From Prorocentrum cordatum (taxonomy: Eukaryota; Sar; Dinophyceae; Prorocentrales; Prorocentraceae): a stretch of 52,500 nucleotides of DNA. Shown in pieces: positions 39,949-50,470 of the stretch (the first letter of the stretch is position 1; the number at the start of each line of letters is the position of its first letter). The DNA lies in the NCBI GenBank assembly GCA_963575745.1, contig CAUYUJ010000876.1, positions 1-52,500 of the forward strand, in the 5' to 3' direction. Below the pieces are notes generated by a model that worked only from the letters and a program-made list of their open reading frames with translations, made no database searches and had not been told where the DNA came from. Made by a program: the position numbers and the translations under genes.

Positions 39949-42900
39949 AGGTGCCACGACACCATTGCGTCATGGAATGTGCGTCGGGCAGGTGCAGAGA
40001 ACGGCCATGACATAATTAATTCACTACGTCGCTTAGATGTGGGACTCGCGGGGTTGTGCGAGTGCCAGTTCCTTTCAGTTCGTGATCTCAGCATGCGAGG
40101 TTACACAATTTTTCGGAGTACTTGTCGGAAGGCTGCGGTGATCATGTCTAAGTCTTGGAGAGACTCGCTCAGAGCCACATATCGTGGCAACGGTTTTGTG
40201 ATTTGTAGTTGTTCTAGTGGTACTGTTATTGTTGCATATATGCCACATGAGAGTATTCGTACCCTTACGGAAGAACAGCATGAACATGATGTGTATGAGC
40301 AGATATTGTTTGATATATCCCAAGTGCTTCGCACACATAGGTCTAAGTTCCCGAAGCAGCCGCAGGACCTGGTCTTCTTGACAGATGCTAACGTCGAACT
40401 CGAGCCAGATTCGGAGGTCAACGGCTTTAGAGTTACTGGATCAGGGCTTCTGGAGGCGTCTGGGATTGCTGGGGATTCTACGGAGATGGATACTGGGATG
40501 GAGGAAGGATCGGATGACGGCAACCCGTATATGACTCAAACAAAACGTGGTGCACGTAAAACAAGACCTCATAGGGTTTTCTTGGGCTTCGAAACTCGAC
40601 GGGCGTCTAGGCTGCAATCTATGAGGAGGGCCCTACTGGACTTCTGCGGGCTCTGGGGCATCAGGATGGAGAACACATTTGGGCAGAGGAGGGTTACTTT
40701 CAAATCAAGTACGGGGGTGGAGAAGGTACTCGACTATGTTGGTGTCAGCCGTCGTTTACACAGGCAGGAGATCACTGTAGGCTGGATGCTGCCTGCGGAA
40801 GTCGGCCACGCCTGGACGGAGCACCCATGCAGCAGATACGAGCGTGCGCTGTCTGACCACGCTTGCATAGTTGTTCGCTTGTCTTGTGCACCGTCTGCGA
40901 AGAGACGGACCCAGCCTGCTCGCAAATTCATCTACTTGCAACCGGTGTCGCAGCTTGAGTTTGCGAAGAACATGGACGATCGGGGCAGTCGTTACCGTGC
41001 ATTGTGCCAGGAAAATGCTGACCCAGAGGATCGCCAGGAGATGTTGGATATGCTGGGACCTGACCTCATAAAGGCCGCCGAGGAGACCCCCCAGAAAGAT
41101 ATCAATCCCAGGAATAATGTGCCAAAGAAATCCGAGATCCACTGGGCCGCCCAGGAAAGTAAACGCGAAGCACTTCGTCGTGGGGATAGAGAGGAGGCCA
41201 AACGGTGCTCAAAGATAGTGAGGAGAGAAAGAAGGAGGCTGGAGGCAAGAGTACAGAGGTGGAGGACGGAAATGAACACGAGGAGGAGGAGGAGGGCCAA
41301 GACGGAGACGTTGATCCTTGCCAACGGGATGGAGTCCCAGAACCGCGAGGAGTGGGGGGACGAGATATTGGGGCACATGAAGTCTAAGGTGGAGGACCCC
41401 GAGGCCAGGGAGGTGACCCTTCGTGAGCTACAGTCGCTGCGTGGTCTATGTTCGGGAAGCGGATCCTCAGAGGTGTTCTCGATGTCGCTCCTGCTGCGGG
41501 CGAGGGCGAAGCTGTCCACGGGAAAGGCCCCAGGTCCCGACAACGTGACTGTCACGATGTTGAAACAGCTCTCGTGGGCATCTGTTCGACGTGTTCTGGT
41601 GAGCTTCCAAGGTGTGTATTCCCGCAGGTTATGTTGCCCCGACAGTTGGCGTCAACTAGCTGCCACGCTCATGCCTAAAGAAATGGACATACAACATTTG
41701 ACAGATACACGTGTACTATGTCTACAGTCGTGTCTTATGAAATGGTACATGACATGTATTGTGATGATGATTGAGAAGAGGATTGAGGAGCACCGACACT
41801 ATGTATGCCTGTGCGGATTCAGATCGGGACGTAAAACATCGGAAATCAACAGCGTCGCCAAAAGGCTCAGCCAGCACTCCGCTGTCTGGGGCAAAGGAGA
41901 CAGTTTGTGGCTTGCCAACCTTGATATTTTACAAGCATTCGATAATGTCACTCCGTGCCTCGCCATGCGCTGTCTTCGTGCTCTTGACATACCAGCTGAT
42001 CTCATTGTGGCGTTGATTGAACCCATGATGGATAATCAGTGCGTGGCCAGCTTCGAGGGCAGCGAGGCATCTTCAGCGGTCTATTGGGACAAATCTATTC
42101 GAACGGGAGGAGTGGAGGGGCCGATGATTTTTCTAGCAGTTTCTATTGTACTCTGGAGAGATGTGATCGACAGGTGGAGGCAGGGTACGCAGTACGGTAT
42201 CACATTGGGAAATGATGAGCGCATGTTCAACGGTGAGCGTATGACCCACAGTTTCTGGGCAGATAATCTTCTGTTGTATGCGAAGACCCGCACTGACCTC
42301 GAGTTGATGGTGCGTGACATGAGTATCCCGCTGATGAATGCAGGAATGACCTGGAAGCCGAAATCCTTGATGTATATTTACTTTGGTGCGCCGCCTGGCA
42401 TCCCGCCGTCCCCCGAGCAGGATATCCGTGTGCTGGTGCCGTCTAGTGACGCTGCTCTTGGGGACCGAGAAGTGGTCCTGCCGCGTGTTCAGTCGTTTGA
42501 GATCCTGGGAGCCACTCTGGAGGAGACCTGGAAGGACCACTCGGATTCAGAGGCCATGCTCCAGAAAGCCCAGAAGATGTTCTTTGGGGAAATCGCTTAT
42601 TATCGCTGCTCTGGGATTGATTTGGCTGAGAGATTTACTCGTTATCAGGCTAAAGTGATTGCTGCATTATTATTCAACTGTGAGGGCAGAACGCCCGACT
42701 ATTCCACCATTGCTGCTGTTCGCTCTTTTGAAGGTATATGCCTGGCGTTAATGTCAGGTCTACGCAAGCGGAGAACTGAAGGCTGGTTTGAGTTTCAACG
42801 TAGGCGATACAAAGTTGGACGACAGAGTTTTGTTGAGCTTGGATTCCGAAGTGCGGTGCAGATATGGATATTTCGTTGTTGGGATTGGGCTAAGGATGTC

Positions 42901-44122
42901 TCAGTTGCTGCAAGTATTCGTATGAGGAGATACACAACACAGTGGAGGAGGAGGGAGAGACGGTACCAAATCGGCGTCAGAGGAAAACTCGGGCGATGGC
43001 GGTGGCGGCGGCCTCTCATGCTTCTCATGTATCTCAGATCTCCCAGATGTCGAGTGGCTGTCGTCGGCGGACAACGGATGACCAGCCTGCCATACCTGAG
43101 GAGTCGGACATGTCACGTGAATGGATGATATCTAGGCTGGTCATGCTACATGGAAGGGGGAAGTGGACGGAACATCGGGGCACATGTATTCTAGCGTTGC
43201 CTGCAAAAGATAGGAAGCATCTCACACGCATGAGCATGGGCGCACCTGCCCGTGGACATGCTGTGTGGGACTGGTGTTTGTGCGATCTCTTTGGTTGTGA
43301 GTGGTACCTCTCGTTCGACAGCTCCGCTGGGTCCCGAGAGAAATATTGCAAACATTTGCTGACTGTGATTGGCATGCAACACTTGTTCGACTTGTTTGTT
43401 TTACCCAGGCCACCTGGTGTGAGGCACGTGAAGGCGGAGGAGGAGGAGGAGAGAGAGAGATGAATGAGAGGATTAGCAAACGTATTGCCGCTAATTATGA
43501 GAATGAAACGGAGTGGAGGTGTGAGAATATTGAGCGTCTTGGGATGGAGATCTTGGGAGATAGTAAGACGGTTGTAAACTGGATGTGTGGTGAGTGGCAG
43601 ATTCGCAACAAGCAGTATGTACGACTGGTGGGAACACTACAAAATACGGTATCGATGCTGTCTGGATGGGGACTGACCTCACCTGCATCGGGACAGAATC
43701 TGTATAAGCATTTCTTTCGTGAGGGTAATGAGCGTGCGGATAGATTGTCGTGGGAGGCCAGAGGTGGCCAAACTATTACTCGCTGGTTTGCATATGATAA
43801 GTTCCTCAGTACTCGTAAGACTGCTCTCCGTGGTGCATTCGATGGGGGTGTCAGTAATGAAGGATGTGGAGGTGGGTGGTGGCTTCAGATTGGCGTTGTA
43901 GGTAGGGGTTCCAGCGTGCAGGTTGATTTTCCCATCTCCTCCTCCTCCTCCTCCTCCTCTTCCTCCTGCACCAGCTCGCACAGCTTCCATTGGCACGATG
44001 TGGCCGAGGAGGCGATGAGCTTGCCTCCAGGTAGCACGGTAACCTGCTGTGAACTAGCCGCCTGCGCTGCCCTGACGAGAGCTGCTGCTAAGGTGGCGTG
44101 CGCTCTGCTGCGACCTACCTAA
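39949..44122 (+). pseudogene. LINE C1 ORF2: endonuclease, reverse transcriptase, permuted RNase H; two frameshifts
   Basis: Begins in the same frame as the ORF1 end, just after TAG, with IASWNVRRAG and no ATG. Endonuclease: GLCECQF (Glu codon 40060), TDANVEL (40381), LDYVGVS (40729), SDHACIV (40852). RT: motif A NLDILQAFDNV (Asp codons 41923 and 41941), motif B RTGGVEGP (42100), motif C FWADN (42253-42267). The frame moves by -1 near 42930-42960 and again near 43433-43466, both in GGA/GA-rich runs. RNase H order is permuted: EILGDSKTVVNW (Asp 43559), REGNERADRLSW (43739), GAFDGGVSNEG (43841), TCCELAACAAL (Glu 44051). A poly-Ser insert from a CTC repeat (about 43937-43970) widens the last gap. 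The uninterrupted part from 39979 to 43128 is over 1000 codons. Confidence 0.9.
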
Positions 44123-44197
44123 GATGGTGGGGGCTCAGTTGCACTGCTCCGCCGATTCGGATTCGGATTCTAGTGGCGGACCGCAAACCGCAAAAAA

Positions 44198-44797
44198 CCA
44201 AAGGAAGGAGGACGAGAAGAAGGAGAAACGACTTGCGTACATTAATGAACATGCATCGGAGTGGAATGCGGAGCCTCGGGACTCGATACCGATGGAATTG
44301 ATTGGTGACTCCTCCGCAGGGGTGAATTGGATTAACGGTCTCTGGGCAACATCCAATATTATCTACAAGCACATTCTTGGCGACGTTCAAAACAGGCTGG
44401 AGCATATCTCTGTGTTGTATGGTATGAGGCCTCCGAGTTGGGGCCACAATATGTTCAAGTGGATCTATCGAGAAGGAAACGAAAGAGCTGACAGGCTGAC
44501 ATGGTTGGCCAGAACCAGAATAGTTACGTTACGTTCCATGCCTCGCTTATTGAACATGCGAGTAAAACAAAACTAGACGGCCTCCGTGGATTCTTCGACG
44601 GAGGTCGCTCTGTGGAGGGATGTGCTGCAGGATGGTGTATAGATTTGTGTGTACACGGGACGTGGCAGTTGGTGGCGGAGGAAGCTTTCTCGCTTGATGC
44701 CTCTGCTTCTGTCATGTTTTGTGAGATGATTGCCGCACAACGGCTCTGTATGGCCGTGGAACACATTTTGGGTAGCATCTTTCATCCAAGCAGCTGA
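44198..44797 (+). pseudogene. LINE C2 RNase H-like domain, frameshifted
   Basis: Permuted order again: MELIGDSSAGVNW (Asp codon 44307), YREGNERADRLTW (Asp 44490), then in another frame LRGFFDGGRSVEGC (Asp 44597) and VMFCEMIAAQRL (Glu 44723). The frame changes near 44500-44515. An open frame from 44124 crosses the junction and fuses the C1 3' UTR to C2. Confidence 0.8.
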
Positions 44798-45011
44798 CTC
44801 ATTTCATCTTGCTTGGAGCTCTCCAACACCTTTACAATTTCACATGTTGTACTGCATCCTTTTCCTTGTTCCTGCATCCTATTCCGATGCCTATGCCTCA
44901 GTGGCTCGGAGTGTGATGATAAGAGATGCCCTCTCTAGCTACCCTGTGCTCCGTTTGGGAGTCTTAGGGCTCAGCTGTCACAGCTGTCCGCGCCCTGACT
45001 CAAACTCAAAA
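44798..45011 (+). other. 3' UTR of LINE C2
   Basis: About 210 bp without a gene. It ends CTCAAACTCAAAA and joins the hairpin loop at AACCAAGGTTG. Confidence 0.65.
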
Positions 45012-45045
45012 AACCAAGGTTGTCGGTTTGCCGCCGGCTCCCAGT
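45012..45045 (+). repeat. Right half of the hairpin split by LINE C
   Basis: AACCAAGGTTG duplication, then GGTTTGCCGCCGG and tail CTCCCAGT. Confidence 0.85.
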
Positions 45046-45933
45046 AATTCCGGCGCGCTGGGGGGCCAGTTGGCAAGAACATTTCGACGGAAGTTTTGGC
45101 TTTTTTGTTTGATTTGAATTGAATTTCTCGAAATCTGAACATTCGTTTGAGCTCTAGTATTTTCGTGATGTTCGATCTTATTTCCGCTCGGCATGTTAAT
45201 CTCAGGTCGACAGGGTACCTATTACTGCCAAAAAGCACTCAGGCGGGATCGGCGGTTGAGTGTCAACTGCGCAGGTGCCGTCGGTTTTCTGTGCTTAACT
45301 CGAGCTGTAGGATAGCTACAGAGCTGGTAGGCACACCTAATCGATCTAGAGTCGTCAGGCGCGTTCGTCTGAAGTATCTAGATGTCCGAACTCGGTCTGC
45401 TACTCGAGCTAGGTCCGCGAAAGTATTCGTACTCTTAATATTTTTTTGGAGATGATGATGAGTTTCTTGACTTAACTCGAGCTGCAGATGAGCCAGAGAG
45501 CTCTTTGGCACATCAATAGGAAGGAAATCATCAGGCGCGATAGTCTAAAGTATCTAGACGCCTGAATTCGGTCTGCTATCCGCGCTGGAGCCGAACAACT
45601 ACTCGTCCTCTGCTATTTTTTGGAGATGGTGATGATTTTCTTGACTTAACTCGAGCTGGAGATGAGCGAGCTGTTCGGCGCAGCAATCGGAAGGAAATCA
45701 TCAGGCGCGCTAGTTGAAAGTATCTAGACGCCTGAACTCGGTCTGCTATCAGCGCTGTTTGTTTTCCTCCTCTCCAGAAATTTTCATGGTTTTCCTGACT
45801 TCACTCGAGCTGCAGATGAGCTGCAGAGCTCTTCGGCACAGCAATCGGAAGAAAATCACCACGCGCGCTAGTTTAGAGTATCTAGACGCCTGACCTCGGT
45901 CTGCTATCAGCGCTGGGGCCGAAAAGCTGTTCG

Positions 45934-45936
<3 letters not shown>

Positions 45937-46027
<91 letters not shown>
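45937..46027. repeat. Uninterrupted run of 91 T
   Basis: Lies at the position where other subunits have a short T run. The length may be affected by sequencing. Confidence 0.9.
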
Positions 46028-46493
46028 CTGGAGATGGTGATGGTTTTCTTGACTTAACTCGGGCTGCAGATGAGGTGCAGAGCTGTTCGGCTCAGCAATC
46101 GGAAGGCAATGATCAGGGACGATTTTTTAAAGTATCTAGACGCCTGAATTCGGTCTGCTATCAGCGCTGGGTCTGAAAAACTATTCGTGCTCTGCTTATT
46201 TATTTGAGATGGTATTGGTTTTCTTGACTTAACTCGAGCTGCAGATGAGCTACAGAGCTGTTCGGCACAGCAATCGGGAGACAATATTCAGGCGCGCTAG
46301 TTCAAAGTATCTAAACGCCTGAACTCGGTCTGCTATCAGCGCTGGGGCCGAACAACTATTCGTGCTCTTTTTTTTTAGAGATGGTGATGGTTTCCTTTAC
46401 TTAGCTCGAGGTGCAGGTGAGCAACATAGCTGTTCTGCACAGCAATCGGAAGGAAATCAACAGGCGCGCTAGCTCAACGTATCCAGACGCCTG

Positions 46494-46496
<3 letters not shown>

Positions 46497-46567
<71 letters not shown>
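46497..46567. repeat. Run of 53 T followed by 18 A
   Basis: T tract to 46549, A tract 46550-46567. The switch from T to A could be a tail-to-tail junction of two A-tailed sequences or an assembly artefact. Confidence 0.85.
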
Positions 46568-46708
46568 TAAAATACATATTCGTAGATCTATGTTTTTCCC
46601 CCCTCCAGAAATGCTCTTCCCTCACTCTTTCTTCTCCTCCACGTCTCCCTCCATGAGACCGCGCCCTCGCGCGCGCAATGCGAGATTGCCGCGCCCGCAT
46701 TGCACGAG

Positions 46709-46766
46709 GAAGCTCTACGAGTTCCCAGCGGTAACCAAGGTTGACGGTTTACCGCTGGCTCTCATG
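46709..46766 (+). repeat. Dispersed hairpin with a covarying stem
   Basis: Left CCAGCGGTAACC, right GGTTTACCGCTGG. A base pair that is G/C in most copies is A/T here, keeping the stem. Confidence 0.85.
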
Positions 46767-47825
46767 CTTCTGTAGCTCGTCTGCAGCTCCAGTTTGATTA
46801 GGCAAACCATCACCATCTCTCAGACATAGCAGAGTACGAATAGTTTCTCGGGCCCAGCTCTGACAGCAGACCGAGTTCAGGCGTCTAGATACTTTACGCT
46901 AGCGCGCCTGATGATTTGTTTTCGATGACTGTGCCGGACAGCTCTGTAGCTCATCTGCAGCTTGAGTGCCTCGTAGAGCCTTTCGGCATCGATGAACTAG
47001 AGAAATTCCGGCGCGGGGTGGAGCTAGTTGGCCCGCCCGTTTCGGGCGGACAATGTGACAACCTGGCGCCGGTTGTTTTCGACAAGTCGTTTTGAGAGCC
47101 AGTATTCTTCTCACGTGTAGTGGGTTATGCCACGCCTGCTGGTCAATTTCTCAGGTAGAATATTACTGTCAAAAGACGTGGAGGAACCAACTTCACATAA
47201 AATCAAAAAAAAATACATGTGACAACCGGACGTCGTTTTTTTAGAAGATTTTCTTAGTTGAGGCCCGAGCTCTGATAATACATATAGTTCAGGCGTCTAG
47301 TAGCGCGCCTGATGATGTGCTTTCCATTGCTGTGCTGAACAGCTCTGTAGCTGATCTCACTACCATCCCCCAAGAAATTAGTGCAGTAGGAATAGTTTCG
47401 CGGACCTAGCTGGTCCCAGACCGTGTTGGGACATCTAGATGCTTGAGACTTACGCGCCTGACGATTCTAGATCGAGTAGGTTGCCTACCAGCTCTGTAGC
47501 TCTCCTACAGCTCGAGTTATCCGAGTTAAGTACAGAAACCGACAGCACCTGTCAAGATGACTCGAACAGCCGATCCCGCCCACATGCTTTTTGGCAGTAG
47601 TAGGTACCCGATCGGGCTTTGATTGAGATGGCGAGCGAGAAGAAGATCGAATATGATGAGGAAAAGTATTAGAGCTCCAGCGACTGTTCAAATTTCGAGA
47701 AATCAAATTTAAACAGAGCAAACGTATGCAAAACTTCCGTCGTTTTTTTTGCCAACTGGCCCCCCAGCGCGCCGGAATTACTTTTCTAGCTTCGCCACTA
47801 ACGCTCTTAGGGAAGCTCTACGAGT
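46767..47825 (-). repeat. Inverted T sequence with a plus-strand S insert
   Basis: 46767-46967 is T subunit sequence in reverse. 46968-47250 is an S head and body on the plus strand (GCCTCGTAGAGCCTTTCGG). 47250-47825 is T in reverse, ending with T head sequence (CCCCCCAGCGCGCCGGAATT). No gene. Confidence 0.7.
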
Positions 47826-49085
47826 GATACTCTACACTTGCATTCTGCAGTCGGGCCTTGAGTTGTTCTTGGCATACGATACGAATATCGGAGGCCTACG
47901 TGTCGTGTGGTATTGCAAGCTATTCGTTGAAATCCTCATCTTGTACACTGTTGTTGCACTCTGTCAATGTGTTGTACCCTGCTCAATTCATGCAAGTTTG
48001 TGATCACCCAGGTAAACATTCGACATTGTGGCAATGATAAGTTCAGGTTTCGTTGAAGGCAGTGGGACACTCAATTCGAGTCAAATGCAATGAGACGCTG
48101 GTCTCAATGCAATGAGACATTCAATTCAAGTTCAGTTCAAGTTTCTTCCGATCGAGGAGGAGGTGTTTGGCCTGGATCCGCGGTCGTCTGTGATACGGTG
48201 TCTGTTTGAATCATGGTCTGTGATGTTCTCACGTTTGGGCTCCGCTTCCTCTGTGCACGCTGTGCGCTGACCGTGCATATCGTGTGTCTGTAGTCTGCCC
48301 AAGTCATGCATGTTGTGATTTTTGAGACATCCAGACGTTCAACATTGAGTCATTCATAATTCATTGCGAGAGGTCCATGCTGACAGTCTCTATTATTATT
48401 CTCGTGTGTCTTTGCGAATCACCTTGCTGTGTGTGCCCCTTCTTGTGTGGCGCCCTCTTGACAGTCTCGGAGAGATCATTGAGATTGAAACATTGAGATA
48501 TTACAGACCTTTCAACTCTATTCATGCAATTTTGTGCTTATTGAGACATTGATCAATTCATGCATGTTGTGAGAATTGAGCCATTGGGGCGTTCAACGTT
48601 GAGTCAATGACAACTGATAATTCATTGCGTGAGGACAATGCTGACAATCTCTACTGTGATTCTCGTGTGTCTTCGCGAATCACCTTGTTGAGTGTGCCCC
48701 TTCTTGTGTGGCGCCCTCTTGGCAGTCACGGAGATATCGTTGAGGTGAAACGTTGAGATATTTTACGCCCTTCAATGCAATTCATACAATTTTGCGCTTA
48801 TGGAGATATTGAGACGTTCAACATTGAGTCATTGACAATTCATTCATTCATCAAGGTAGTTTCAACTATTCTGACTTGTTACTTGGTGCCTCAAAGTAGG
48901 TCACTCGTAGCTCTGATCGACAGTGCAGTTGCCTCAAAGCAGGTCGCTTGCATGTGATCTCATTTGCTTTGTATATACATGTTCCTCAAGAAGGTCGCAT
49001 GTACTTGAAGGTCGTTTTCCTGGCTCATTGGAGCCTGCTCGTTGCCCCGTGAGGGCCTGATCAGCGAGACCGCAAACCGCAAAGA
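47826..49085 (+). mobile_element. LINE E: 5'-truncated remnant ending in a hairpin loop
   Basis: A fragment near 48151-48215 reads EEEVFGLDPRSSVI, like AEEAFGLDRGSTVT of the RNase H C-terminus. The remainder is 3' UTR. The 3' end is GCGAGACCGCAAACCGCAAAG, as in X and C1, followed by hairpin loop AACTTGGTTG (49086). Contains about 2.2 tandem copies of a 225-254-bp repeat (GTTCAACATTGAGTCA at 48337, 48591 and 48816). The 5' limit is approximate. Confidence 0.7.
48337..48850 (+). repeat. 225-254-bp tandem repeat in LINE E 3' UTR
   Basis: Units start GTTCAAC(A/G)TTGAGTCA and share GTGCCCCTTCTTGTGTGGCG. No coding sense seen. Confidence 0.75.
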
Positions 49086-49116
49086 AACTTGGTTGACGGT
49101 TTACCGCCGGCTCTCA
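49086..49116 (+). repeat. Right half of a hairpin after LINE E
   Basis: AACTTGGTTG, then ACGGTTTACCGCCGG. The left half is not found upstream. Confidence 0.75.
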
Positions 49117-49550
49117 TGCAAGCACCGGATAAACGGCCGCTTGTGTCCACACGTGGAGTTTTCGTGTCTCTTCGTCCGTGGCCCGTACCTTGGCCCGGCG
49201 AGCAGATGCAGGAGTGAGTTTTTCAGCGCCTCTCATCAGACGTTCCGTGTCTGTCAAACGACGCCGAACGTGATCGCAGCCCAGCTGTTGCATGTCCATG
49301 GCAACAGGTCTTGGCGCTGCCAGCAGCTTGTCCTCCACCTCTTAGTGCCAAGCAGCAGGAATTCATGTGACGCCAACGCAGCCTCGGAGCACGGCCAGAC
49401 TCTGTTGCAAAGGAGAAAATCAATTTGCGAGCGTGACTTCGAGGTTACCTCGCACCCACGCGAATTTCCCACATGGTAACATGGCCAAGGCACCCTGCTG
49501 AATAATGAAGACTTATCCCAGTGCGACCCAACCTAGGAGTTGAAGCCAAT
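49117..49550. other. Unassigned sequence
   Basis: Not repeated elsewhere in the window. Several short frames overlap on both strands; none shows a motif I recognise. Confidence 0.4.
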
Positions 49551-49765
49551 GCTATGCTCTGCTATGCTCGGCTATACTATGCTATGCTCTGCTCTTCTCT
49601 GCTATGCTTTGCTATGCTGCGCAATGCTCTGCTTGGCTAGGCTAGGCTAGGCTATGCTGTGCTATGCTATGCTATGCTATGCTGCGCTATGCTATGCTGC
49701 GCTATGCTATGCTATGCTATGCTATGCTAATGCTATGCTATGCTATGCTATGCTATGCTATGCTT
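49551..49765 (+). repeat. GCTAT pentanucleotide microsatellite
   Basis: Degenerate at the left, nearly pure GCTAT repeats from about 49650 to 49765. A CTTTTG-rich stretch follows to about 49819. Confidence 0.9.
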
Positions 49766-49939
49766 TTGCTTTGCCTTCGCTTTTGCCTTCACTTTTGCCC
49801 TTGCTTTTGCTTTCGCTTGGCGCCCAGGGAGCGCAATTGGGGGCTTTTGCTTGGCTCCCAGGGGACTGGGGGAACCGCCCAGGGCGGTTTGCACTGTCTG
49901 GCCCCTTCAAGCCAAGCGAGTCAGAACCCTTCTAGTTAG

Positions 49940-50470
49940 GCAGAGCCTAGACAGGGAGTTGTGGATGTACATGTGCCTCGTACTCTTGTCCAGGATATGC
50001 GAATACATGCGCGTCCAGAATAGAGTCTCCATCGCCCATGCGTCCGTGGAGCCTTGTTCTAACATCGCCATATACAAATTTTGAACCATGAGCGAAACGT
50101 GTTCGCACAAATTCTGCCAGTTCGTGGAAGAAGTGTTGCCTCTTGTTGAAACACTTGCCGCTGTGCGGAGCGTAGGCTAAGATCAAAACTCCTTTCGCAA
50201 CAGAGGCGCAGCTTGAGCGATGCCATGCGCGCGGTCGCCTGACAGACACCCAGGATCGAAGCACGCACCAGCGGCGCCACTATCCCGCGCCTGTCTTTTC
50301 CGTGCTGTCTTCCTGCTCGCCTGACTCGATGACGAGGAAGCCGGAGTCGGTGATGAAAACGCCTGACTTCGGCGTTCACGTTTCCTGCGCGCAGAGGACA
50401 ATGATCCCTCGGCCGGTAATGATTCTCTACAGCTCGATCTGCGTGGCGTTGTTCATAATGCAAAGACGAC
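49940..50470 (-). pseudogene. LINE endonuclease fragment of a different type, antisense
   Basis: On the minus strand: ILAYAPHSGK, then FFHELAEFVRTRF, then FVYGDVRTRLHGR, then DAHVF. This pattern (YAPHSG, FF-EL, GD-N-RL) is that of the endonuclease/exonuclease/phosphatase domain of another LINE group. The catalytic Asn of GD-N is Arg here. Upstream residues (GFLVIESGE, GIVAPLVRASILGV) lie in other frames, so it is frameshifted. It has no RT downstream; microsatellite and E-side sequence lie there. Confidence 0.55.

Larger units (their letters stand above)
38400..45011 (+). mobile_element. LINE C: composite of full-length C1 and truncated C2 in one hairpin loop
   Basis: The 11-bp duplication AACCAAGGTTG at 38389-38399 and 45012-45022 lies in the hairpin loop. 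C1 (38400 to about 44197) has a GC-rich 5' start with stem-loop CTGCATTGTGCAG at 38441, ORF1, ORF2 and the 3' end GGACCGCAAACCGCAAAA. C2 (about 44198-45011) follows directly and is a second, 5'-truncated LINE with its own RNase H and 3' end. A single pair of duplications encloses both. Confidence 0.85.
45046..46766 (+). mobile_element. T-family repeat 11, with long T tracts
   Basis: Head AATTCCGGCGCGCTGGGGGG, CTCAGGTCGACAGGGTACC near 45201, then seven or so subunits of the CTTGACTTAACTCGAGCTGC type. It is interrupted by poly-T at 45937-46027 and 46497-46549. The end module matches that of T repeat 10. The hairpin at 46709-46766 has the stem CCAGCGGTAA paired with TTACCGCTGG. No gene. Confidence 0.75.
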
